Below, in pieces: positions 55,256-64,000 of a stretch of DNA of 64,000 nt. The number at the start of each line of letters is the position of its first letter. Positions within the stretch are counted from its first letter, which is position 1. Under the pieces are notes generated by a model, which worked only from the letters and a program-made list of their open reading frames with translations, was not told where the DNA came from and made no database searches. The DNA comes from Nematopogon swammerdamellus (Eukaryota; Arthropoda; Insecta; Lepidoptera; Adelidae), in assembly GCA_946902875.1 (NCBI GenBank), contig OX336340.1, positions 13,531,566 through 13,595,565 on the forward strand, read 5' to 3'. A program made the translations under genes and the position numbers.

Positions 55256-56689
55256 TTACACCTGTATTCCCCTGAAGGCGAGGGACCTGGCGATGGCGGC
55301 AGGAATGGGGGGCGGGGTGGGCAGGTGTACTCCTTGCGCTCGGAATCCGTGCTCGTCGGCGGTGTACTCCACGCGGTACCGGACGCCGTCGTCCGCCACG
55401 AACTCGTAGTGTCCGCCGGCGCGAGTGCCCGAGCTCGGCTCCACTCTTCCCGCTTCCTCCACGTCGATGCCGTTCTCCGTCTTGTACAGATAGTGGTAGC
55501 TATCGGCACTAGCGTCGCTGTCTTGTCGGAGGATGCTGGCCGATCTGCCCTTAAAATCTCCGATATCGTACCGCGGGCTGAGGAATTGTGGCTTCTGTCC
55601 AGAACTCTGCTTTGGGAAACCGATCCCCGATGCAGGAGCGAAGTTAAAGTTAGACGTTGGCTTAGACTGCTTAGAGCCCGATAAACCGATCAATGATGCA
55701 GGAACAAAGCTAGGGTTGGTCGTTTGTTTGGAGCCAGGGAAGCCGATAGGTGATGCAGGAGCGAGAGGTAAGGAGAGTGCCGCCGCAGGAGCTGCTTGCT
55801 TTGGTATTATCGACGAGGCAGCCGCAACGTATGGCTTGTAGGTGATAGCCACGAAGGGTTCTGAGGCGTAGTAGCTTTGATCTTCACTGTAACAAGTGGT
55901 TTCGCTCATTAATGGTTGAATTTATACATACGAGTATTATAAGGCAGTTTGCCTCAGCGTAGTTGCTTAAAGGTTTATGAAGTATTTTCATGGTTGCTTA
56001 TAATTTCCCACTAACAGTCGTTATTTTGAATTAAACAATGCGAGGACATAACTTGCACAAGCCAAATTAATATTTCTTACCTGGGGTGAGAATTGTAGTA
56101 TTTAAACGTGCTTTGGTATGGGTTGTACTTATGGTAGAAACCTCCGCTCTGGTACACGGCATTGTTATACTTCCCGCTCCTTGCATTATAGTGGATGTTA
56201 TTGAAAGCATTTTGGGACTTGTAAATTCCGTCGAGCTGCGAGTGGTAAGCGCCGTTGTTGCTCTTCTCGAACTTAGCGTTGTAGTACTTTCCTTCATCGC
56301 TGGGACGGTATCGTCCGTCGTCGGCTCCGTACTTTTCTGGCCTGTACTGACCGTCGTCTTCAGCCCTAGCGAAGACAAGTGCAGTAGCAGCCAAAACAAC
56401 CACCTGGGGATGTAGACTAATGTCACTTCTACACCACCTAGTCGAACTAGAAAGTTAATAATAAAAAAAAAACATAAACACTAAAATGTTGGCTGCCCTT
56501 CCGACAGTGCCGTTATACAGGAAACGTGTCATGTGTTAGTGAAATTTCACTAAATTATTGCCCGCAAATATTTGTTTATTTATTTTACTGAGTCATACAG
56601 TTTATACTAATTAGCTAACCAAAGATTGACGTTAGCCTTAAATAATACAAAATAACATGATTCACGGAACTCACAAAGGCGCTCTTCAT
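55256..56689 (-). CDS. RR-1 cuticular protein with Tyr/Gly- and PAS-repeat regions (gene D), complete
   Basis: Three minus-strand exons, 56675-56689, 56081-56403 and 55256-55886, join in phases 0 and 2 to 322 residues. Signal peptide MKSAF|VVVLAATALVFARA, split by intron 1 after five codons. Residues about 20-112 are Tyr/Lys/Asn/Gly-rich, starting DDGQYRPEKYGADDGRYRP. Residues about 156-205 hold three imperfect repeats (PASPIGFPGSKQ, PASLIGLSGSKQ, PASGIGFPKQSS). The RR-1 domain (about 242-306) is SYHYLYKTENGIDVEEAG, GGHYEFVADDGVRYRVEYTA, DEHGFRAQ and [14 protein letters not shown]. Unlike A, B and C, the whole domain is in one exon, with no intron before the HLPTPPP segment. Donors GTGAGT and GTAAGA. 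The promoter at 56726-56762 supports the start. The N-terminus recalls larval cuticle proteins of the LCP-30 sort, but I do not assign a name. Predicted role: secreted chitin-binding cuticle component. Confidence 0.93.
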
Positions 56690-56725
56690 TTTAAAATCAG
56701 GCCAAAGGACTTCTGCTCCCAAATC

Positions 56726-56762
56726 GAATGACGCGACACAAAGCCGTGTAAGCCTTTTTATA
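56726..56762 (-). promoter_or_regulatory. Core promoter of gene D
   Basis: Minus-strand TATA box TATAAAAAGG (56753-56762), then an arthropod-type initiator GTCATTCG with A at 56729, 33 bases downstream. The 5' leader would be about 40 nt to the ATG at 56689. Confidence 0.82.
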
Positions 56763-56769
56763 CAACAGT

Positions 56770-58560
56770 CTGTTGAATTGTTAAATTGATATATTAATTC
56801 AGTCACCTAAGGCGTCGTGAAGGCTGGCGCGACACATATTCCAGTAAGTGGCATTTGGACTGATGCGACCAAATTTACGATTACGCCCATGCAGTTACAT
56901 ATTTATGTATCATAATAACTCTATTTTATTTTATTTGAGAATACGCTTTGCCATTGACTAGTTGAGACTTAAATTTGAATGTATTTACCTATTTGATCAA
57001 AAATGCGGTTTGAGTGATGTGAATTCAACAAACAAACAAATTTATGAAATCCATTAAAAAGTTTATATAATAATATGTAAACGTCTCAGGGCTCGACTTG
57101 AAAGAAAAATACAACATGCGCATAGCCGCCTCATTGTGAGTTAAGATAAGATAAGATAATTATTTATTTCTTAAAATGTAATTAGATATAAATATTAACC
57201 CTTTAGCTTCTTAGTTAAAATTTATCTATTGTGTTTTATTATTTTAGGTCATCCGCGCGGATGGCCAGGAAGGTATAACAGGTTAATATTAACATAATGT
57301 ACAAGCATCTTTTAGGAAAACGGTCTAGGCGCAGCGTCTGACAGCTAGCTTGCACCAGTTGTCGCTGAATTTAAGTATAACCGGTTCACATAGCAAGATT
57401 CATTCAGTTCACAAGTGGATAAAACTGACCATACAAAACCAAACCAATACAATAATACAACAACTAAAATAATACAACTAATACAAAAATAAACTAGCAC
57501 AATTTCAACTTCATTAAACTTAAACTTAAGAACTACAGATCTACTACTAATGAACACTTTAAAGAAGTGGAAGCGGTTTTTTAGTGTGAATAAGTTTGTA
57601 AAGAAATATGGCTTGATGAAGGCGCCGCCGTCCCTCCATTCTAAGAAGATTGTCTGACAGTGAATGAATGAAGAGCGTTCTGAAATGCTTTAGTCCAAAA
57701 ATCACTTTTCAAGATAATGAAGATACAATCAGTGAAACCCTTTGACTCCCAAACGTTCAAAATAGTACTACTCCCCTTGACTTCCAGGCCCTTTTAGCGG
57801 CGCGCAAAAACGCGAAATTTTGGCGCGGGCGTTCCCGCATAAATTCGAATATCCCGCCTCAATCGATCGATCCATCAATAATCTGTGTTCACTCTTATTT
57901 GTACTGAAATTACGCATTCAGTCATACCAAACACTTCAGGATTCACTTATTTAGAAGCACAGACCGATTTTTTGAACTACAGGCAAAACAAAGCACACTC
58001 GACATTTTTTTTTCGTTTTTCTCTGACCAAAACTGTATAATTTCATATATCAAGTCATATATCGAAATAAGCGCAATGAAACTAACTATCGAATACCGAA
58101 CTACGTTTACGGGTTCAATCTTTGTCTATTCCAGTGTCAGTGGAAATGTCAGCTGCCAAAAGTGACATTTTTTGACATTTTGTCATTTTCAATCATTATT
58201 TTCTGTGTGAAGGTGATTGTGTTACCCAGTCGTGTTGGAGAATAGTTACTAGTAAGTTTAACCAAGAAATAATACCAGCATTCAGTTTTACTAAGAAAAA
58301 TTGGTAGAATTAGATAATGAATTAAAACTAGCGGCGAGCAATAGGCGCGCAATAAGTGGCACGCGCGTGCCATCTGGGAGCCAACGGTCTTCGAAGAAAA
58401 GTGGCACGCGCGTGCCATCTGGGAGTTAATTATGGAAATATATTGTTAGGAAATGTATTTAATTTTTAAATACAGTGGCAAAGGCGGACTTATCGCTAAA
58501 AATTATTTCTTCCCGCCAATTTCACCCCGCGCACCGCCCGTAAAGCGCAAGACAATTGCT
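56770..58560. other. Region upstream of gene D, no gene seen
   Basis: AT-rich. At 58345-58430 a 29-base sequence (AAGTGGCACGCGCGTGCCAT + CTGGGAG) occurs twice about 48 bases apart. A fragment of the GCAAAGGCGGACTTATC repeat is near 58470. Confidence 0.5.
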
Positions 58561-58567
58561 CATAAGA

Positions 58568-58940
58568 ATGATAGTATTTTTTTTTTATTGCTTCCGAACT
58601 GGGTGGCTCTGCCCGAGGTCGAAGCCTCAGGCGCAGCCAATTTCACCGCCGAGGAGGTGCCACGCCGGCTTGGAGGTGGATTAATGTTGCTGGGGAAAGG
58701 CTATTAACCCGCGATTTGAAGATCCGTGGATTGTAGGAGTGGGGAAAGATATTTCCTGGGAGCCCGCTCCACACCTTTGCAGTGCGGCACAAGAACGATT
58801 TAGAGAAACGTGCTGTTCGAAGAACTCTTCTGTCGACTACAAAGGGGTGTTCCCCGAGAGTATGGCGGGTTTGGCGAAGGCGAACAGGAGGAGGAGGGAT
58901 AAGGGAAGCAAGTTCATCAGAGCAGCGGCCATAGTATTAC
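58568..58940 (-). pseudogene. Non-LTR retrotransposon C-terminal fragment (jockey-like)
   Basis: On the minus strand: YYGRCSDELASLIPPPPVRL, RQTRHTLGEHPFVVDRRV, RTARFSKSFLCRTAKVWSGL, PGNIFPHSYNPRIFKSRVNS, then a poly(A) tail (T-run at 58577-58587 on plus). This is the conserved C-terminal end of an insect jockey-type polymerase. A different subfamily from the copy at 47868-48656. The frame is mostly open. Confidence 0.75.
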
Positions 58941-58994
58941 CGATAAAACAGGCTCAATGAACCAACGATACGTCTAAATACGTTAAAAACTTCA

Positions 58995-59380
58995 AAATGG
59001 TTTTAATGCCCTAAATACAAAATGGACTACTTTATATATTTTTATATTTATTGAGTTTTACGTTCTGGTATAATCGTCTCGGATAATTTGTAGCAAATGC
59101 TACAAATTTTATTATTTATTTAAGCAAAAATTAAAATATTATCTTCTAAAAACAAGTCGCAAAGATTTGAAAGACCCTTTCATCGATGCACTAATCGACC
59201 TGTTAAAAACAATTATTTTCAACTTAGTTGTTGCAGCCCCTATTAATTAAAGTTGAGGACTCCTAACATTGTTTACACGTGAAATGTTGTTACCTCTCAG
59301 GAATCTAGACATTCCAAGTGTAGTCTGGCTGTGACAGACAGACGGCCTTTTATAATGTTGCCTACATAACCCTAAAAATT
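58995..59380. repeat. Dispersed repeat, degenerate relative of 30100-30450
   Basis: Shares CAAAATG...ACTACTTT, CCCCTATTAATTAAAGTTGA, GAAATGTTGTTACCTCTC and a GACAGACAGACGG tract ending in ACCCTAAAAATT. Confidence 0.6.
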
Positions 59381-59788
59381 ATATTCATTAATTTTATATC
59401 GTAACCATTATCGAACCAAGACTCAAACTGTAACCATCACTCCCTTTTATCGTTCTAGACTCCACCAACATTGATTCATTTTACTCTCATACCAACATTT
59501 GGGTTATTTTGCATTAAATCATCGTTATCACCCACGACTCGTGTTGATTGATGTGTTTTAGTCCATTGTTTTAAAATAAATGTGGAAATACCTACGCCGC
59601 TCAGCGTAGATTGTCAATGAAATAATGAGTAATAATAACATAATATTCTTTTAATTTCAATTCATTCAAACCAACATCATAATTTATATTGTATCTATTA
59701 GTTATTAATCGATTTATTATATTTTATCTTTCTATAATAAAGCTACATTACCACTGACTCATTGCCATGATTGATCTCAGCAAGTTCT

Positions 59789-60095
59789 GTCAGCCTCGGT
59801 AGCTCAGTGGTGCAGTCGGTCGACTGTTGTTAAGCACACCTGGGCGCGGTCAGTACTTGGATGGGTGACCGCTCGACCGTTGGAGGCTGACCGTGGTTCG
59901 GATTCTACGTAAAACTGTAGGTCCTTTCCCTTCTTAACTTACTACATATGTGTTACTATGGGTTTATCCCGCCCGGGTTGATACCACCGGACGAACGAAA
60001 CGTCGGTCGAAACGGCTATGTGAATTGTTCGTGTTTTCTTTCCAGTTCAGTGTAGCCGACATGAAATGAAGGGAAGCACTGACATGGCACCTAGT
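59789..60095 (+). mobile_element. SINE copy (family 1), head intact, 3' truncated
   Basis: Starts GTCAGCCTCGGTAGCTCAG (A-box), B-box GGTTCGGATTCT, then the body through GACATGGCACCTAGT, where it stops just before LINE sequence. Confidence 0.8.
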
Positions 60096-60111
60096 ATGAT
60101 AGCTCTGCCAA

Positions 60112-60424
60112 ATACCAACTTGCGCCTCTGGACTCGATCCAGCGTCGAGCCGTGCGACTAGTGGCTGACCCCGAAGTGTCTAGCGATCTAGAACCATTGC
60201 AACTCCGTAGGGATGTCGGCTCCCTAAGTGTGTTCTATCACTTATTCCTAGGGGAGTACTCGGAGGAGCTGTTTAACGCGATCCCGCCGCCGCCGCCGCC
60301 GTCCCCTTTCAAGCCGCGCATCACGCATCACGCGCACTGGGCAGGGATTGCATCCCTACACGCTGAACTTATCGCGGATGCGTACCAATCGGTTCTGCTG
60401 ATCTTTCCTCTACAGAACCGGTAA
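60112..60424 (+). pseudogene. LINE fragment related to 47868-48656
   Basis: Reads LDSIQRRAVRLVADPEVSS, LQLRRDVGSLSVFYHLFLGE and YSEELFNAIPP, then a CCG-repeat expansion encoding a proline run (60288-60304), after which the match decays. Clearly the same family as the copy at 47868-48656, and more diverged. Confidence 0.75.
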
Positions 60425-60847
60425 ACCCTGGAGCGCTCTCACTGTTTTGCCATAGAAATTTTAAAACTACCGCGATCAAGAAACTACGCGCCCACAATGA
60501 TACGTCGTTCGAGAGCCTTCGGGTCCAGCTACTGAGTTGACTGAGGAAAGGTCGACACAAGGCTGAAAGGTCGACTGCTAAGCCGTCAAAGTCGACGAAC
60601 CGACACGGTGTCTAGTCAACTACTGGTGGGACCGAACGAGGCCGATTCGCTCGCGCACTTGCGACCACACTAGCTATAGACTAATGGGGTGATGTGAGAG
60701 CCCTATTTGTTCTTTATTGTTTATGGAGCATTCTTATGGCAGTGAAACTGCACTTGAACTTGTCACAATTTGATATATTCAGTTCGCTTACATAAAATTG
60801 GCAGGGTATTTATTTTTTCATACATATTATTAGCATAGCATATACAT

Positions 60848-61022
60848 GAACGTCGGTCGAAACGGCTATGTAAATAGTTCGTGTTTTCCGTCCAGTTCAG
60901 TGTAGCCGACATGAAATGAAGGAAGGCACTGACATGGCACCAAGTTCACCCGGTGTTATGGGCTGACATCACGGATGTTGTAGGTGATGTAGCCAACCGG
61001 GTCCGTTTCCATAAAAAAAAAA
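60848..61022 (+). mobile_element. SINE fragment (family 1), body and A-tail
   Basis: GAACGTCGGTCGAAACGGC to GTCCGTTTCCATAAAAAA. It overlaps in content with the copy at 59789-60095, so it is a separate insertion rather than its missing end. Confidence 0.75.
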
Positions 61023-61342
61023 TATGTAAAAGCCTGAAATTTCATTTACTAAATAGGTACTCCCAATCGGACAGCTAAAATATTATAACAATAATAATGA
61101 ACGTGCCTAATATCAGTTTGTTACTAAACTGAAAAGAAACCTTTACGAAGCGATTTGTTTGTGCTGTGTGATGGCCAAGTCAAGATATTTTTTCATAGAA
61201 ATTAAGATGTTAAATAACTAAATAGGTATTTATATTTCTTGTATATTGAATCAACATACTTATGATATTTTTGAAAATAAATCAATATGTAGATTTCTAA
61301 CTCAGTATGAAATTAACCTATTAAAAAAGAAAAGAACATATT

Positions 61343-61610
61343 AAAAAAAACTGTTTTAAAAATCATTACACCGACTTCAAAAAACAACTAGAACCTAAAA
61401 GTGTTAAATAATATTTTGATTCATATTCGGACCCTTGAGTTGAAGGCGGTACAAAAGCCCACCTGAAAATTGATAGATGGACCCCTTTTGTGCTTTTGTA
61501 CCGCCTTCAACTGAAGGCTCAGAATATGAATCAAAATATTATTTAACACTTTTCAGTTCTAGTTGTTTTTTGAAGTCGGTGTAATGTTTTTTAAAACAGT
61601 TTTTTATTTC
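61343..61610. repeat. Foldback element with arms of about 115 bp
   Basis: The arms contain AAACTGTTTTAAAAATCATT, ACACCGACTTCAAAAAACAA, TAAATAATATTTTGATTCAT and GTTGAAGGCGGTACAAAAGC, mirrored at 61485-61610. The centre is about 20-25 bases. The TTTTTTGAAGTCGGT end recurs near 31515-31530. Confidence 0.85.
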
Positions 61611-61629
61611 ACTCTTTTTAGTTATATCA

Positions 61630-62375
61630 TATTAGCTTTTACCCGCGGCTTCGCCCGCGGTAAAATCGGTTAAATATCAATCCGATTTAAACGCAACTAT
61701 TTTAAATAATCAATCGCTTCTCTTGTATTCTCTCTCTCCCTCCCTCTCTCCCTTCCTCCCTCGATCCCCCTCCTACCCCTCCCGCCCCTATCTTCTCCGT
61801 CTCCCCTTTCTCCTTCTCCTTTATCCCCTCCCATCCCCTTCGACACTAAATTCCGTTCATACTACACTTTATTTGATACTACTCAACCCTTAGGATATTT
61901 AGCGTGATTGTATATTATAGCCTATAGTGAGCTTAAAGAACTACTCTTTACATTGTTGCAAATCACAGAAATCGGTTGTCGTGGTATAGAATTATTCGCC
62001 CGTTCGACACACTTAACAGCCCATATCTTGAAAACTACTGAACTGATTTTTATTAAACTTACACTGTTCCCTAATTTGAAGTAAGTGTAAGCAATGGTTA
62101 CAATCCGATTAATAGTTTCGGAGTAATGCGTGGACATACATACATACATGCATACAAACATACATACAAACATACATACGCTTATGAAATTTGGCACACA
62201 TGTTTAGAAGCCCACATAGATTAACTTATACGAATATTGTGCAATTTCAACGATATTACATACATGCATAAGTGTCGAATTGATAACCTCCTTTTTTTGT
62301 CGGTAATAAACAAAAACTAAGGAAGAAGGAGGAAACTGGATGTGTTCTGACACTGTGCCGTTGACGGATAGAGAA
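61630..62375. repeat. Low-complexity and dispersed repeats
   Basis: 61630-61665 carries TTACCCGCGGCTTCGCCCGC, a common lepidopteran sequence also at 62817-62850. 61725-61830 is CT-rich. 62135-62180 is a CATA/ACATAC simple repeat. No gene seen. Confidence 0.6.

Positions 62376-62406
<31 letters not shown>
62376..62406. repeat. Run of 31 G
   Basis: An uninterrupted homopolymer follows GATAGAGAA and precedes TTCGCTACTG. The exact length may be affected by sequencing. Confidence 0.85.
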
Positions 62407-62408
<2 letters not shown>

Positions 62409-62861
62409 CGCTACTGTAGGTAAAACATTTCATTCAACTCAGCCGACTCTCCCACAGTGCCCAATACGCTGGCAGCGTTGCCCCTTTGAATCGCCAGCCC
62501 TATCCGCTGAAAGAAGAATGACCTGGCGCGTCGGTCACCAGACTTATAGATGAGGAGCTTTTATAAAAATATAATTTATTGCAACATTGTTGAATTAGTT
62601 CTTCAATGATATGAATAGACTTGCTACGCATGGAATCTTACAACTTTTTACAATGAACAGGTTGCATGCGACAAACATACAAAAAAAAATCCTACAAACA
62701 AGACAAACATTTCAAAAATGATCTCAATGCATTATATCTAATTATTCTTAATCCACCCAACATTTGTTTTTTTTTATATCTCAGACACGCCAATTTTACT
62801 TTATTTTATTTTATATAGCTTTTGCCCGCAGCTTCGCTCGCGTGAAATTCGTATTTCAAAG

Positions 62862-63545
62862 AAAGAAAGTAAGTAACTAAGGGCGAGCTGGGTTCAGGTA
62901 AACGATAAACCGTCTCGAAGAAAGTGAGTAACTTTTTGAGGCCGAAGGCGGAGTTGCGTTCAGGAAGACGATAAACCTTCTCGAAGACAGTAAGTAACTA
63001 TCGGCGAGGCCGAAGGCCGAGCTGAGTTCAGGAAGAGGATAAACCATCTTTAAGAAAGTAAGTAACAAAGAGCGAGGCCGAAGGCCGAGCTGCGTTCAGG
63101 AAGAGGGTAACCTTTTTGAAGAAAGTAAGTAACTATGGGCGAGGCCGAAGGCCGAGCTGCGTTCAGGAAAACGATAAACCTTCTCGAAGACAGAAGGTAA
63201 CTATGGGCGAGGCCGAAGGCCGAGCTGCGTTCAGGAAGAGGATAATCTTTTCGAAGAAAGTAAGTAACAGAGGGCGAGGCCGAAGGCCGAGCTGCGTTCA
63301 GGAAGAGGATAAACCATCCCTAAGAAAGTAAGTAACAAAGGGCGAGGCCGAAAGCCGAGCTGCGTTCAGGAAGAGGATAACCTTTTCGAAGAATGTAAGT
63401 AACAGAGGGCGAGTCCGAAGGCCGAGCTGCGTTCAGGAAGACCATAAACCTTTTCGAAGACAGTAAGTAACTATGGGCGAGGCCGAAGGCCGAGCTGCGT
63501 TCAGGAAAACGATAAACCTTCTCGAAGACAGTAAGTAACTATGGG
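62862..63545. repeat. Tandem array, unit of about 60 bp, about 11 copies
   Basis: The unit contains AAGTAAGTAACTATGGGCGA, GGCCGAAGGCCGAGCTGCG and TTCAGGAAGAGGATAAACC. Each copy carries GTAAGTAAC, which fits the splice donor consensus. Because the period is near a multiple of three, stretches stay open by chance. The array starts just after a CAGCTTCGCTCGCGTGAAAT repeat and ends at 63545. Confidence 0.92.
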
Positions 63546-63779
63546 CGAGGCGCGACTATTTTTTTTAATTAACTGCATATTTACTTTTCCTTTAAATAGA
63601 ACAGAAATTGCTAAATTTCAATTTTCCACTCGCTCTCCTGAACAATTTAGCATTTTGGTTAATACAGTGTTTTGCTCTGGAGCAGCCGATAGGTTTGCAC
63701 CTAAAATTAATCAAATAGATAGGTACCTAACGAAGTTAACCTACATAATAGTATGAATCGAATTAAATAAGAAACTCTG

Positions 63780-64000
63780 CTCAAGACAATGCATACACAC
63801 ACCGCGCTCCGCCGCCGCCGCGCCGCCAGTATCCGCCAGCAGCCGCGCCACTAACCCCAGCCGCGCCACTAACCCCCTCCGCGCCGCGCCGCCCTATATT
63901 TCGGCGCTTGGAACAATTCGATTTGTATGGGAGCCACATCTTAGCGTAGCCGGAAGTGAATTTTAGTAAGCCTATCCTGTGTCCCGTATAGTAAAATTGG
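63780..64000. repeat. GC-rich block and dispersed repeat at the window end
   Basis: 63795-63893 is GC-rich (CCGCCGCCGCGCCGCC and CGCGCCACTAACCCC repeats). 63893-64000 is the reverse copy of the sequence at 12725-12850 (ATTTGTATGGGAGCCACATC, CCTATCCTGTGTCCCGTATA), cut by the window edge. Confidence 0.65.

Noticed and set aside
55325..55841. Open frames on the plus strand of 102-119 codons
   Set aside because: Antisense shadows of gene D exon 3, which contains the RR-1 domain.
63116..63331. 71-codon open frame in the 60-bp array
   Set aside because: The period is near a multiple of three, so the frame stays open by chance; no start context or conserved protein.

Overview
The window looks like nuclear DNA of a moth or butterfly (Lepidoptera). 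It is AT-rich, its genes are split by introns, and it is crowded with short interspersed elements (SINEs), non-LTR retrotransposon tails and foldback elements, including the dispersed GGAACCCTAAAAA / CCGGCCAAGTGCGAGTC repeats I recognise from lepidopteran DNA. No bacterial-type operon, CRISPR array, rRNA gene or free-standing tRNA gene was found.

The real protein-coding content is a cluster of five cuticular-protein genes carrying the RR-1 (Rebers-Riddiford, chitin_bind_4) domain. Gene 1 (+ strand, 2370-10880) encodes an exceptional product: about 1545 residues of Ser/Thr/Asn-rich sequence fused to a C-terminal RR-1 domain. Genes A (15292-17989), B (35503-38314), C (44026-46250) and D (55256-56689) are all on the minus strand. 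C and D are complete, with signal peptide, TATA box, initiator and poly(A) signal; the short first exons of A and B were not found with confidence. All five are predicted to be secreted chitin-binding proteins of the cuticle. They are not a pathway but a tandem family, with different N-terminal regions on a common chitin-binding end.

Layout: 1-2300, repeats and two adjacent hairpins; 2300-11090, gene 1, whose second intron holds a broken retrotransposon of the restriction-like-endonuclease (R4/Dong-like) type; 11090-15290, SINEs and foldbacks; 15290-18000, gene A with foldbacks in its intron; 18000-35500, no gene recognised, but SINEs, foldbacks, a piggyBac transposase remnant, a perfect 56-bp-arm palindrome and a foldback element with 9-bp target duplications; 35500-38315, gene B; 38315-44000, repeats including a SINE nested in a SINE; 44000-46320, gene C with SINEs in two introns; 46320-55190, retrotransposon fragment, 130-bp satellite-like array and a very large GC-rich palindrome; 55190-56770, gene D; 56770-64000, retrotransposon fragments, foldback, a 31-G run and a 60-bp tandem array.

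Most other open frames are shadows of genes or chance frames within repeats. Exon limits were read by eye from splice consensus, reading phase and the conserved RR-1 protein pattern.
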